NCBI GenBank assembly: GCA_010015745.1
Contig: ML978228.1
Span: 1-64,000 of the forward strand
Direction of reading: 5' to 3'
DNA: 64,000 bases
From: Setomelanomma holmii
Lineage: Eukaryota; Ascomycota; Dothideomycetes; Pleosporales; Phaeosphaeriaceae
Part shown: in pieces, positions 9,892 to 20,823 of the stretch
Layout: every line of letters begins with the position of its first letter
Numbering within the stretch: position 1 is the stretch's first letter
Made by a program: the position numbers and the translations under genes
The notes under the pieces: model-generated
The model's database searches: none
Told to the model about the DNA's origin: nothing
What the model saw: the letters and a program-made list of their open reading frames with translations, nothing else

Positions 9892-10288
9892 ATGCACGCT
9901 CTCAGTCTACTCATCGCCAGCCTCACCGTTGCAGCCGCTTCTCCCTCCCGCGGCTTTGAAGCCCGCCAAGCTGCCGTCGCATCAGTCGACCGTTACACGG
10001 GACCTGGATGCAGTGGCACGGTTTGCAATATTGCGGGATCTGGTGATCTTCACACTGGGTGCAATGTCATTACGGGCGCTTGCCAAGCCAGCTTGAAGCT
10101 GAGCTACGCCAATCCTGGATGCAAAGGTAGATATTGTTGGCAAGTAGGGCGAGGGTCCTTGCTAACGAGTTGCAGTCACGATCTGGAAGAACGACCAGTG
10201 CAAGGATACTACACAATTCGCGAATGTCACGAGCTATGACTGCTATGCGCTTGGACCGCCGATTAAGGGAATTTCTGTCGACTGCTAG
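9892..10288 (+). CDS. Small secreted cysteine-rich protein (effector-like)
   Basis: Two exons, 9892-10126 and 10176-10288, join to 115 residues. The 49-bp intron has the branch site GCTAAC and ends TGCAG; without it the frame closes early and the conserved spacing of cysteines is lost. A signal peptide (MHALSLLIASLTVAAAS, residues 1-17) is followed by a short pro-like stretch ending FEARQ, then a mature part with eight cysteines, enough for four disulphides (for example GPGCSGTVC, GCNVITGAC, DQCKD, YDCYA and the C-terminal VDC). The small size, secretion signal and even cysteine number are those of candidate effectors or surface proteins of plant-associated fungi. I do not recognise a named family. 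The promoter has a clear TATA box. Confidence 0.82.
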
Positions 10289-10749
10289 ACGCGAAACTTG
10301 AGAGATGAGGGCCGAGACTGTTCAAGTACTGTGAGAATTGACACAAGAAACATCTGGCTAGGGTGTCGGCTGGAGACACGAGCCTGATAGTTAAAAACCT
10401 AGATCTAGAACCTGCTATGCCGCGAGGCACCGGAGAAGCCACGAGTCCGCCATCCAACATCTTCAACTTCAGACTAACATTCGTCCCCTCCCACCTATCA
10501 CCCTCTTCATCCGCAACCTCGATCATCGCCGCCGCCACAACCAAGAAATTAACAAACGTCTGCTGCTCATTCAGGCTCAGCTCATGGCCGCGCTGCACAT
10601 CATGCCCGTTCCCCGTTGCGGCAATGTTCAATCTCATTCGGAAATAGAGGTGCAAGCTTGGTGAGGATGGTTTGGCTCTGAGAATAGATCAAGTTGTTGT
10701 TTGAGATTGTGTTGGACCCTGAAGGGCTCTTTGCCTTCTCGGGGAAGTT
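10289..10749. other. Intergenic region with a doubtful minus-strand frame
   Basis: A minus-strand frame at 10263-10655 contains a plausible-looking helical stretch (SLNEQQTFVNFLVVAAAMIEVADEE) but it overlaps the end of the secreted-protein gene, has no upstream leader and I could not splice it to the gene at 10750. It is left uncalled. Confidence 0.4.
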
Positions 10750-11450
10750 CTAAGCTGCATACTCCTTCGATGCAGCCATGTCCCACTCCTCACACTTGAC
10801 TAATATGTATCCCAGTAGCACCTTCCTCACCGCTTCCTTCGGCACAAATGCGCCCTTCGCCCGACCGAAGTCGTCAACGTCCTCCCAGCAGAAAATCGTG
10901 CCCTGCCAATCAGATATGATAAAACAATTGCCTGCCATACCTCCCCAGTTCCACTCATTATGTTCAATTTCCAGTCCTTGAATTTGTCCCTCTTGAGCGC
11001 CCTCGATGCTTCCTGCACGCACAAACTTGAGCAGCCGCACAGCCTGTAACCCCGTATTGTTGCCAGCTTTGAAAGTGAATGTCGCCCACGTAGCATCGTC
11101 GAATACCTCGTATTTGTGTCCAATTCTTGGCCGTATCTGACCTGCAAAGCCATAACGAGCGGGTGGATCATGTACAGCACTGCTGCCATGTACACACTGA
11201 AGCCTGTGCCGAGCAGTGTGCTCTCCGTAGCGGGAATGAAGCCGTTCGCAAGGGTGCTCGATGTTGCGAGTTCGGAGCGAAGAAATGTATCCGCCTTGGT
11301 GAGGTAGAGCTGGAGCACGTCGGTACTGGAGAGGTGGATGCATCGAGCGGCTGGAGATCGAAGCCTTGAAGTCGCAGCGGTAGGTAACCTGGCTTTTGCG
11401 GGGAGGGCTGGCAGAGCATGCTCGTAGTTTGCGAGGAGGGTGACGGTCAT
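10750..11450 (-). CDS. Hypothetical protein, two exons
   Basis: The exons 11450-11198 and 11141-10750 join to 214 residues. The 56-bp intron runs from GTGTGTAC to TTTGCAG and restores a continuous frame from the N-terminal part (MTVTLLANYEHALPALPAKA) to the C-terminal part. The C-terminal part has a coherent fold-like pattern (HKYEVFDDATWATFTFKAG, GNCFIISDWQGTIFCWEDVD, VLLGYILVKCEEWDMA). There is no signal peptide and no transmembrane segment in the spliced form. If the intron were retained, the first frame would read through a hydrophobic stretch and end in a different tail. I do not recognise a family. It is divergent from the secreted-protein gene and runs in the same direction as the next gene. 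Confidence 0.6.
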
Positions 11451-11646
11451 GTTGGTGGTTGGGCGAGGTTGAGAGTGTGAGGTGATGGAAACACGCTGGC
11501 GAAGATTTGTTGAGTAACACGAAATATGAATTTTTACCACTAAATGGAAGAATCGTGAAAGACCTGATCGCGTGCTCATGTGTTCGCACTACTTCTCCTC
11601 TTATCTATCGCCCCATCGTCTGTAGAAGATGAAATATCACTCATAC

Positions 11647-12129
11647 TCACGCCACCCTCATTCCCAAAGCTCCCATTCCCGGTCCTCGAGTGTCCCGTTT
11701 CGCAAATGCAACCTCCTGAACCTGCCTCAACAGATCCTCTGGCGTGCTCTTGCCAGGTACAAACACCAGAGGTGCATCCACTGCTGGACTGCTTGTGCCT
11801 ACATAATTCCCTTCAGCATCCTTGGCATAGTGCTTCAGGTAGAAATTTCGTGTCATCTTGCGTACTGTGACGGTTTGCTCGAGGCCGCCAGTCTTGCGAG
11901 AAAATGGGTTGAGGTCGTGGATGTTCTTCTTGTGGAAACGAGAAACCATGGGTACGGAGATTGTTTCTTGAGGATCGCCCACACCAAGTGAGGACATGTT
12001 TGCAGCGACTGAGTCGTATGTCGGTGGGTCTGAGATGTCTGGTATGTATATCGGAGGAGCTTCGTCGTGCTGGCTGCCTTCGGCTGCAGCCTCTTCAGCC
12101 TTTGGTGTTGACTTGAAGAAGTTCAGCAT
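11647..12129 (-). CDS. Small hydrophilic protein of unknown function
   Basis: A single exon encodes 160 residues. The N-terminal third is acidic and Pro-rich with PPIYIPDISDPPTYD, similar in style to PY/PPxY adaptor segments. The middle (VSRFHKKNIHDLNPFSRKTG) is basic, and the C-terminal part (TRNFYLKHYAKDAEGNYVG, EDLLRQVQEVAFAKRD) looks folded and helical. No membrane segment or signal peptide is present. The start ATG is at 12129, with no better upstream methionine. It resembles the small conserved unknowns found in many Pezizomycotina. PPTY may be a WW- or arrestin-binding site (inference). Confidence 0.65.
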   Translation of the reverse strand: MLNFFKSTPKAEEAAAEGSQHDEAPPIYIPDISDPPTYDSVAANMSSLGVGDPQETISVPMVSRFHKKNIHDLNPFSRKTGGLEQTVTVRKMTRNFYLKHYAKDAEGNYVGTSSPAVDAPLVFVPGKSTPEDLLRQVQEVAFAKRDTRGPGMGALGMRVA

Positions 12130-13041
12130 ATTGCTATAATGGAATATGAGTTGGTAGTGGTCCGCAACAGAAGAGTAGTAGTGGAGATATGATCGAGGAG
12201 AGCTCGATGGAAAACTAGTGCTTGACAGATAAAGAGATTATTTTGAAGTCTTTATATACTTGGCTTAATGCGCAGGGTACCGGAAATAATTGTGTAGATA
12301 CATTGCCGAGTAATACTTGCTCAGCCTTACCCCGAAGGCACCTAACTAGCCGTAGCCACTTTGCTGTCACGAAGATGATCAGGCGTTCACCGTTAGCTCC
12401 GGAGAAGCGCCGTAGGCTATGACGAAATCGCACACCGGTACAGGTTGTGAGTCGCCTGTACTCTCAGTCTTTAGCTTTCAATTTCGGTGCCCGTAAAAAC
12501 GAAGAGCATGGTGGAAGCTAGTAGGAAATTGCTGCTCACATGAAAAACCCTGGTTCGCCATGTGGTCTGGCTGAACATAGAGCGGAGAATGTGGTGGTTC
12601 TTGGCTTTGATGGCAAAGTGGAGATATGCGTGAAGACGCTTTGGGATTAGCCATGGCGATCTTCAGGATCAGTGCGCACGACCATCCGGATCGCGAATCT
12701 GGGGTTTGAATCTCGAGGCTGTGCCAGCTGGCGGCGAAGAACGCCTTGAGACACGAGAAAATGATTTTCGCTTCCGGAAGGCTGACTTGAAACGTGCAAG
12801 GCAGAGAGAAACATTCACACAAATGCGACTTCTCAACATGGACGTCATTTAAGATGCGGAAGTGACGCTAGGAGGTCTAGCCAGCACCCACATCGCAGCC
12901 ACAATCGAGGCAAGCCGCGAGCGCCCACCGCAGACCTCAAACGCGCCGTGGGCACGCGTGTTGCTTCTCTACTGTGCACTCAACTCTCCCAGCTATGTCG
13001 AGGCATGGGCTCGCGTCTACTCTGCCCTTACGCGACCCAGC
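12130..13041. other. Intergenic region upstream of the histidine kinase
   Basis: This is the shared upstream region of two divergent genes. The frame of the kinase is open back to a GTG at 12862, but the first in-frame ATG is 13042, so the 180 bp between are probably 5' leader. The minus-strand frame at 12478-12822 shows no domain or codon pattern and is not called. Confidence 0.45.
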
Positions 13042-16000
13042 ATGAGCTGCGACCGCGGGCCTGCGACGCCCGAACGACACTACCATCAGGCCTTAAGTGA
13101 CGACCACGCGAGACGCACAAAAGGGACCATACCTGAGCTTTGGCGCGAAACAACACAAGAAGAATTGTCCGCCGTAAGATTGCTTGACGCACTCGACACA
13201 GATGAACGACCCAGCTTTGCAATACAGGCCCAGCTCGGGCAGTCTTGGGATGATGACACGCCGCTCGACTTGGTCTACTGGAACGCCGCTTTCACCAACA
13301 GCGATGGGCTGCGAGCGAAAGTCACGGGTCGATACGCCCAAGACAGCGTGTTCATAGAGCATGGCGCCACGCAAAAGGCTTTTCGGAAGTGGCTGCGGGG
13401 TGTGGGAGACGGGAATGACTTCGCGAGGCGGGGCAACGCGTACATTTTCGATGGGCTCATCTGGACGGCAACCACCGCAGAATCATACAAGATCCTGAGC
13501 GGCTTGCATGTTTCGTTATTCTTGCCAGACGTATCGCCCAAGAACATGGGGGAACCGCTCGGATCCCCGAAGAATATGCCAGTTCAGGGGAGAGCTCCTC
13601 TTGTGCCTCCATCTTCCACGATCACGGAGAGTTCTTGTCCGGGCCAAGACACGCTATCGCCACGACCGAAGCATGGTCCATACGACCTCACTAGTTTGGA
13701 GCCTCCGCAACGTCTCCTCAGCGAGCACATGGAGTTCTTTCGTAATGTGGACTGGGCTAAAACACCGCTCGGCCCCATGACTGCATGGCCACCAGAGTTG
13801 CGAATTGCTGTCAATGTGTGCCTCAACGATCTCCAACCATGCGTGCTCTTCTGGGGCCCCGATTTTGTCATGATTTACAATGAGCCTTACATTCAATTAT
13901 TAGGCGTTATGCATCCGACCGCCATGGGAGCAAGCGCTCGTGTGGTGGCTAGTCAGTATTGGCATACATTCCAGCCTCTCATCGACCACATTGATGCCAC
14001 TGGAAATGCGGTGCGCGATATCGAAATCCCCATCTTCATCGACAGGCATGGTTTCCTAGAGGAAACTTACTGGAGCTTTGAGTTTATTCCGGTCTTGGAC
14101 AACGACGGCTACATCGCCGGTTATTCTCACCCGCTCTTTGAAGCTACGAAGTAAGTAACTCATAGACAACAAGCTTTAGCTATTACTGACGAGGATAGGC
14201 ACAAGCTACTCGAACGGCGAGTATCAAGTCTAGTAGAACTAAGTAGTCAAACGGCTAAGGCCACGACACTCCAATCGTACTGGGATCTTGCGTTGCACAC
14301 CCTGACACTGCAGGATAAAGACGTGCCATTAGCATTACTGTATGCGGCGGAGACGTCGCTCAATTCGGATTTTGGGTCTGTGTCGTCTCCTGGCAGTATA
14401 CCTTTGATCGAGAATTACCAACTGAAAGGCACTATTGGTGTCCACCACGGCCATACAATCGCACCTCATGCTATCAACATTCAATGCGAAGGGTCTGGTC
14501 TTCAGCCATTACTGGCCCGTGCCGCCAAGTCGAGAAAAGCGACCGTCGTCCAATTTGAGGAACTTTGCCTAACCGATCGCGAGCTCAAGGACATAAACTG
14601 GAAAGGGTACAGTGAGCCTTGCCGGACGATTGTTATATGTCCTTTGCTACCCACTACGGGCGAGCAGGTGGAAGGATTCCTCATCTTTGGTACCAATCCG
14701 CGACGGCCATTTGACGAGGACTATCAGCAATTTTTACATGTTATGCTGCGTCTGCTGGCCACGTCGTGGGCGTCAGTTGCATTGTTCGAGGAGGAAGTCC
14801 GACAGAAAGAGAAGGCGATGGTGCGGGCTGCCCAATTGCAGGAACAACTGCTTGCCGAAATGCAAATGAAAGAGACAAGATTTCAAAGATTCGCCGAACG
14901 GGCAGACGTCGCGATCTTCATCACAGATGCAGCAGGCAGATACACCTATCGCAACCAGCGCTGGTACGAGGTTTTTAAGCCTGCTGCAGATGAGCTTGAT
15001 GCCCATGGAGCCATGCTTCAAGTCGCGTTTCCGGAGGATGTAGCTCGCTGCGAAGGATATCTTGGAAAGCTGATCCTAACAAAAGAGCCGGTCATCTTCG
15101 AACTGAAAACAAAGATGCCTTGGCAACCGCCAGCTGAGCTCTCATCGCCTGAGACTGATTCTACAGAGCACTTCCATTGGATTCTATGCTCAGCATATCC
15201 AGAAATTGGTCATGATGGTGAATTGGTCGAGATTGTTGGAAACGTCACGGATATCTCGCGGCAGAAATGGGGTGAGGGTGTCCAGAAGACACGAACCGAG
15301 AGCGCCATGGAGAGCAAACGACACCTTGAGCATTTCATCGATACAACCAGTCACGAGATGCGCAACCCACTCTCCGCTATCATGCAGTCGGCCGACGGCA
15401 TACTGTGTTCGTATTCCCCCAGAGGCGTTGTTCCACCATCACCAAATGCGTGGTCTGCCTCCCTAGAGCAGATCATGGACGCGGCACAGACCATTGCTCA
15501 ATGTGCCCAGCATATGCGACATGTAAGCCTTACTTCACATTGCGACACCATGGACTGGTCTCACTGACTCAATCAAATAGATCATAGACGACATCTTGAC
15601 GATATCGAAGCTTGACTCAGGACTGCTGGTAATAACGCCCGTTGATGCCCAGCCCGAAAGCGTCGCAAATCATGCCGTGAAGATGTTTGAAGCTGAGGCA
15701 AGAGCTGCTAGCGTTGACCTGAAATTCATTGTCGATCAGTCATATCGTGATTTGGACGTGGATTGGGTGTCTCTGGACCCGACCAGGATTCTTCAGGTGA
15801 GTGACTTCTCTTTTCACTGGATGCTCTTGCATGTTGCGGCAATTGGCTGGCCACACCCAGGTGTACCGGATGGATTTGCCGCTTTCTAGTTGCTCAGCCC
15901 TGCAAGATCCTACCTCTAGGACTTATCTTGTGGTCCTTGCGCTGACTGGGCAGATTCTCATCAATCTGTTAACGAATGCGATTAAATTCACTCGTCTCGA

Positions 16001-17228
16001 GCAGACTCGATATGTCACTGTAAAACTTTCAGCTAGTCGCGAGCAACCAGAGTCTCAGCTAGGAGGCACCCAATTCATTGAGGAGAAACTCGTGGACAAC
16101 GACCGCCGACTCGAAGATGACTGGAGAGAGCACGATGATCTGTTCTACATACAATTCTGCGTTAATGACACTGGCCGTGGTCTTACCGAGGATGAACGAG
16201 GCTCACTCTTCACCCGGTTCTCCCAAGCATCACCTCGCACGCACATTCACTATGGTGGATCTGGCTTGGGTCTCTTCATTTCGAGGCGGCTGACCGAGCT
16301 GCAAGGCGGTGCTATTGGCCTCGCTAGTGAGTCAAAGAAGGGCAGTACATTCTCGTTCTATGTCAAGACCAGGCGGATCATGCCCACCATGGTCCGCAGA
16401 GGCAGTGTGCCCAGAGTCCTACCAGAAGACCTGCGACATCGACCAAGCAATCCACTACTGAACATGTCTCGCCCATCACCGCCAGTTCGGATACCCAGCC
16501 ACCGCACCGACGATGGACGCTGGAGTACCCCACCAAGCCCCCGTCTACTGCGACAAGTGCCACTACATCAGCGATCTTCGACTTTCATGCAAGCGGACAG
16601 CCCATCAGAAGCGCGGGAACTTCCACTATCCGATGGTGAGGCTTTGCAGCAAAAGGTTGTGCCCGCGACACTACATGTCCTCGTTGTGGAGGACAATCTT
16701 GTGAATCAAAGAGTTCTCGCCAAGCAACTGCGCAACTCTGGCTGCGTCGTCAGCGTCGCCAACCACGGTCGCGAGGCAGTCGATTATCTCGAGAAAACGA
16801 TACACTGGAATCGAGACCATGCACAATCCTACCCCACATCCCGTCGACCGTCCTGTCACATTCCGTGTACTGAACCACCGCCGCCATCGCACTGCGATGA
16901 GCTCGAGGCCATCGACCTCAGCGTTATCCTCATGGATTGGGAGATGCCCATCATGAACGGTCTGGAAGCTGTAGCGCAGATCCGCAGACTAGAAGCCGAT
17001 GGCTGGTTGAAAGGCAGAATACCAGTGATTGGTGTTACGGCGAATGTAAGACAGCAGCAGATCGAAACGGCGATGACAGCAGGAATGGACGATGTTGTGG
17101 GCAAGCCATTTCGGGTCAGTGAGCTATTGCCGAGGATGAGGGGAATCATCGAGAAGGTGGTGTATGGGCAGATTGATAGTGGCGTAGCTGGACTTGACAT
17201 AACAGATGGCGAGAGCAGTGCACAATGA
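13042..17228 (+). CDS. Hybrid histidine kinase (PAS-GAF-PAS-HisKA-HATPase-receiver)
   Basis: Four exons (13042-14150, 14199-15522, 15581-15796, 15954-17228) give 1,307 residues. All three introns have GTAAG/GTGAG donors. Domains in order: a poorly conserved N-terminal region; a PAS-like domain beginning MEFFRNVDWAKTPLGPMTAWP; a GAF-like region (QDKDVPLALLYAAE); a second PAS (RFAERADVAIFITDAAGRY); HisKA with phospho-acceptor His755 in TTSHEMRNPLSAI; HATPase_c with the N-box INLLTNAIKFT and G boxes NDTGRGL and GGSGLGLFIS; and a C-terminal receiver (LVVEDNLVNQRVL) with Asp1211 in LMDWEMPIMNG and the conserved lysine in VGKPF. All catalytic residues are present. Such proteins autophosphorylate on His, pass the phosphate to their own receiver and then to Ypd1-like carriers, in sensing of stress or development. 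No transmembrane segment was seen, so it is probably cytosolic. I cannot assign the fungal HK class with certainty. Confidence 0.92.
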
Positions 17229-17388
17229 TATCTCGTTTACGATCGCCCGTCTTCTCTTGATCCTAGCTCGTAAGGAGATCATCCTCTCGACTTTTCGACA
17301 GACAGTCCATCCTCTTTAAGCGACATCAAGAAGCCACCTTGGGCCCCAACATCGCGCTTCTCAGCTGGCGAGCCACAAAAGCCACACA

Positions 17389-17559
17389 ATGGCCGGCGGC
17401 ACTCGGTCTCCGTTATCAGAGCCGACATATGGCATGGAGATGAACTTCCCTCCTCCGCGAAGTCCTACAAGTCCGTTCTTCGCTCCCAGCTTTACTAAGT
17501 CCGCCTATCCCCGGACGACATCCACCACCATGTCCCATCACGTGGACAGCGATGCTTAA
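17389..17559 (+). CDS. Possible 56-residue small protein
   Basis: The frame ATG (17389) to TAA (17557-17559) encodes 56 residues rich in Pro, Ser and Thr, with PPPRSPTSPFF and a second SP/TP-rich patch. It lies between the histidine kinase and the MDR gene and stops just before the TATA box of the latter. It could be a real small protein, a spurious frame, or a fragment of a longer transcript. It has no recognised family. Confidence 0.25.
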   Translation: MAGGTRSPLSEPTYGMEMNFPPPRSPTSPFFAPSFTKSAYPRTTSTTMSHHVDSDA

Positions 17560-17574
17560 AGACCCTCGAATCGC

Positions 17575-17587
17575 GATATATAGCATC
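17575..17587 (+). promoter_or_regulatory. TATA-type core promoter of the MDR gene
   Basis: GATATATAGCATC lies 37 bp before the chosen ATG (17624). It matches 13 of 13 bases the element upstream of the small secreted protein gene. Its position supports starting the MDR protein at 17624 rather than at the upstream in-frame methionine at 17552, which would lie before the TATA box. Confidence 0.5.
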
Positions 17588-17623
17588 AATATCCAGAGCC
17601 TCGAAGCAGATTCAATCATCACC

Positions 17624-18751
17624 ATGCCCTCCACTCTCCCTCCCGATCATCGCGCCCTTCAAATACAACACATCGGCAGATCACACCAACTAATGACCCT
17701 CCCAACGCCACAACCCTCCCCAGGAAGCGCAGTCGTCCGCATCGAAGCAGCGAGCATCCTCTCCTACCACCGCGACATCTACGAAGGTACACGCCATTAC
17801 TCCTTCCCCACCCCACTCGTTGGCGGCTGCAGTGCCATCGGCCGCGTCGTCGCACTCGGACAAGATGCAACTTGCTTAACCGAAGGCCAACTCGTGTACG
17901 TAGACTGCGTAATCCGTTCGCGCGACGATCCGGATTGTTTGTTCCTATCCGCCATACACGACAGCGGTGCGGAGGGGAGCGCGAAGTTGATGCGCGAAGT
18001 ATGGCGTGACGGCACCTTCGCTGAATACGCGAAATTCCCATTGGAGAACTGCATCCCATTAAACGAAGACAGGTTATGTGTAGGGCTCGGATATACAGTC
18101 CAGGATCTGATGTACATGGCTCATCTACTCGTTTCTTTCGGTGGGCTGAGGGATATCAAGCTCGAACCCGGCGAGACTATTGTGATTAATCCCGCGACGG
18201 GGAATTATGGTGGTTCAGGTGTGCTTGTTGCGCTTGCCATGGGCGCGAGGGTTATTGCGGCGGGACGGAGTAGGGAGAAACTGGATGCTTTGAAAGAACG
18301 TGCGCTGGCTAGCATGCCCAATGCGCGTATCGAAACGATGGCTTGGACTGCGGATGAAGTAGCGGATACGAAGACGCTGAAAGCTATCGGGACGATTGAT
18401 GCGGTTTTAGATCTCACGCCGCCGCAGGCAAGCAAGACGGTGTATTGTCGTAGTTCGACAAGCGCGCTGAGACGCGGTGGACGGGTTAGCTTGATGGGCT
18501 TTGTGGAGCAGGCTGTTGTGCCGTGGACGTTTGTGGGTAAGAATATCAGTGTGCGCGGGAAGCTCATGTACGAGCGCGAGGATATCGTGCACTTCATCAA
18601 GATGTTAGAGATTGGGATGTTCCCACGTGGCGCAGCATTCGTGAATACCAAGGCCTTTCGCCTTGGGGAATGGGACGAAGCATTCGGCGTGGCAGCTGCG
18701 CATACGGGGTTCGGGAAACAAGTTGTCTTCACACCACAAGTAGTAGCTTAG
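17624..18751 (+). CDS. Medium-chain dehydrogenase/reductase (alcohol dehydrogenase-like)
   Basis: A single exon of 375 residues starts at MPSTLPPDHRAL. The N-terminal GroES-like domain has VVRIEAASILSYHRDIYEGT and GGCSAIGRVVALG. The Rossmann domain has a dinucleotide-binding stretch, VINPATGNYGGSGVLVALAMGA, followed by VIAAGRSREKLDAL, where a basic residue after the second strand suggests NADP(H). The structural zinc cysteines and the GHE catalytic-zinc motif of true alcohol dehydrogenases are not seen; GGCSAIG replaces it. It is therefore probably a zinc-independent reductase of the isopropanol-dehydrogenase-like or enoyl-reductase-like branch. The substrate cannot be told from sequence. Its stop codon overlaps that of the convergent neighbour by two bases. 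Confidence 0.85.
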   Translation: MPSTLPPDHRALQIQHIGRSHQLMTLPTPQPSPGSAVVRIEAASILSYHRDIYEGTRHYSFPTPLVGGCSAIGRVVALGQDATCLTEGQLVYVDCVIRSRDDPDCLFLSAIHDSGAEGSAKLMREVWRDGTFAEYAKFPLENCIPLNEDRLCVGLGYTVQDLMYMAHLLVSFGGLRDIKLEPGETIVINPATGNYGGSGVLVALAMGARVIAAGRSREKLDALKERALASMPNARIETMAWTADEVADTKTLKAIGTIDAVLDLTPPQASKTVYCRSSTSALRRGGRVSLMGFVEQAVVPWTFVGKNISVRGKLMYEREDIVHFIKMLEIGMFPRGAAFVNTKAFRLGEWDEAFGVAAAHTGFGKQVVFTPQVVA

Positions 18752-20257
18752 AGCGGCGAGTACGTGGATCCAGGCTTAGGCGTACGAGAATCGTTTGCAA
18801 ACGCCGAGTCCGGACGAAGTAACTCAATCTCATCATCTTCAGCTGCGCTTGTTGGAATTTGTGAATGGCCTTGGCACGAAGCCATGTCTGCATGGCGCCG
18901 GATCGCAAAATAATCGACGAGGAGAATGAAGACTTTCCAAAGAACTTGAAGCAATACGAAGTCTGCGATGAGCACGGAAAAGACGAGACTGCTTGTTCCT
19001 TTGAGATGCGGAACTTGGCATAGATACGTAACAGACACGACTGACGGTTGCGCGGAGAGCTTCCAGTTCATCGCATTTGCGCTGGTGAAAGGTCCGTATG
19101 CGAGGCCGGGTTTCTGCACCTGAATATTGTTTCCCCAGCCCCATTTATCATCGCCGGCGGCCTGTTGCTTCGCGATAGCGGTAATGTTCTTGCTGAAGAT
19201 TTCTAAGAGTTTCGGGTCTACGAGAATGTTCGGATTGCTCTGACCCAAATCCAACAAGACGGTAGAATGGAAGATCTTCGTGATAGTGGCGGCAGTGGCC
19301 CATAGCTCGCTTTTGGCGAATGGCTGCAGACCTGTTTCGGGTGTGCAGAAATGCACAGTGCGCTCGATACCATCGTCGCTCCAGGGCACGAAGAAGCAGC
19401 CTGGTGTAGTGTTATTGAAGAATTTGGGTGATGTGATGTCCTCGGTGCGATTGATCGGGCCGAATGGTGGGATGTATTGCATGTACCCTTTGTACGTTTT
19501 CTTGTTTACATCCGCAGCAGCCGCGTTTCTTGTCGCCATGTATATGTCCGATGTGAGCTTGATGTAGTACCAAGACAACAACGACTCCCCCCACCATAGA
19601 CTCGGCTTGCTCTTCTCATCGCGTCCGGGAAAGCGGTCGACAGCTGAGTTGAGGTCATAAGTCGTGGTCAGCTTGACTATTCGGCTGCCTTCGGGAATGT
19701 CTACGACGCATTCAATGTCGGCTTTGAGCTCCGCTCCCCACTGCTGGCGAGCGATTTGCAGTGCAGAGCGATCCAGTCCTTGGAAGAAGATCTCTATAGT
19801 TGGCAATTTGCAGTCGTGCAGTGCGTTGTTGTAGTAAGGGATATCTCCGAAGTATCGTGGGACGTCTTCCGCGTTCTGCCAGATACTCTCCAACCTATAC
19901 GAGAATGCTGTGTTGTTTGTGTAGTATCCGTTGCTAACTCCAAGAATCTTGGATTCGCAAGACGGCTTCGTGTTTGCTGCCATAAATGATGGCCAATTGG
20001 TGAAGAAGTTCTTCTCTGCCACCGTTACATTTGGATTTGGTGTCTCCACTGTCACCATCTCGTAGCCAGTAGCGGCGATATTGAGGAACGCTGCCAAAGG
20101 TGAAAGGACGAAGTCAGTAAATGTCTCACATGCACTTCGTACACCTGCACTTACAGAACAATGCTGTCGCGATGATGCCGCCAACGAATACGGCCGGGGT
20201 GAACCATTGAAAAGGATAGGGCCTCGAGAGACCGTAGGAAAAGATGGACTCGTACAT
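18748..20257 (-). CDS. Membrane-anchored protein with large extracellular domain, unknown function
   Basis: Two exons, 20257-20155 and 20090-18748, join across a 64-bp intron (GTAAGTG...GGCAG) to 481 residues. The short first exon begins MYESIFSYGLSRPYPFQWF and carries the first transmembrane helix (FTPAVFVGGIIATALFSFL). It was placed because the long single frame upstream lacks this helix. The middle 370 residues hold several N-glycosylation sequons (NVT, NNT, NRT, NIT) and cysteines, consistent with an extracellular or luminal domain. A second helix near the C-terminus (SLVFSVLIADFVLLQVLW) is followed by an acidic cytosolic tail. The topology of two helices with both ends in the cytosol resembles a large group of unnamed Pezizomycotina proteins. 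It is convergent with the MDR gene, the two stop codons overlapping. Confidence 0.8.
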
Positions 20258-20823
20258 CGAGTTTGATCGATAAGGCTGACTGAAAGGCTAGTATAAATTG
20301 CGAGGTCATCCATGTCGCAGACGGTACCAAGCGTACCTAAGTACCTGGGGAGCGGACGGAATGTGGACGGCCACGAACATGGCATCGAATCCCGCCACCA
20401 CCTCATGTAAGAGGCGTTCATCAGCCAGTCCAGAGCGCTTCTCCATGCTGAGGCTTGGGGGCCAGATGATAAGTCGATAACACGTGCATATAGCACTAGC
20501 CAGGATCTCGCTAGCTGCAAAACGCCGCCAATCAACAGTCGTCAAACTCGCTAATCATAGAAAGTTGGCGTCTGTGGGGTTCCAAGCCCTGGTAGACAGC
20601 CACGACAGCGCGAACATCCTCAGCTGACGTCAGTATGCGCCAGCCCACGATATCGTCAATGTTCATAGCTTCTTTGCACCACTCTGTAGAACCTTTGTCA
20701 CGTTTTGCGCAGAGTCGGAATCTGGTTGGCAGCAGGTGGTGCAATGATCGCAAGCCGAGGTCAGAGTACTTCCACTAGCAACCCTTATCCAGATGATGCT
20801 GCCGGGAACGGAAAGGGCAATAA
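20258..20823. other. Intergenic region
   Basis: This holds the upstream region of the membrane protein gene and the 3' flank of the decayed HET gene. Open frames here are short and overlap on both strands; none is supported. Confidence 0.45.

Noticed and set aside
10263..10655. 130-residue minus-strand frame with a helical-looking centre
   Set aside because: Overlaps the 3' end of the secreted protein gene, no start context and no join to the gene at 10750.
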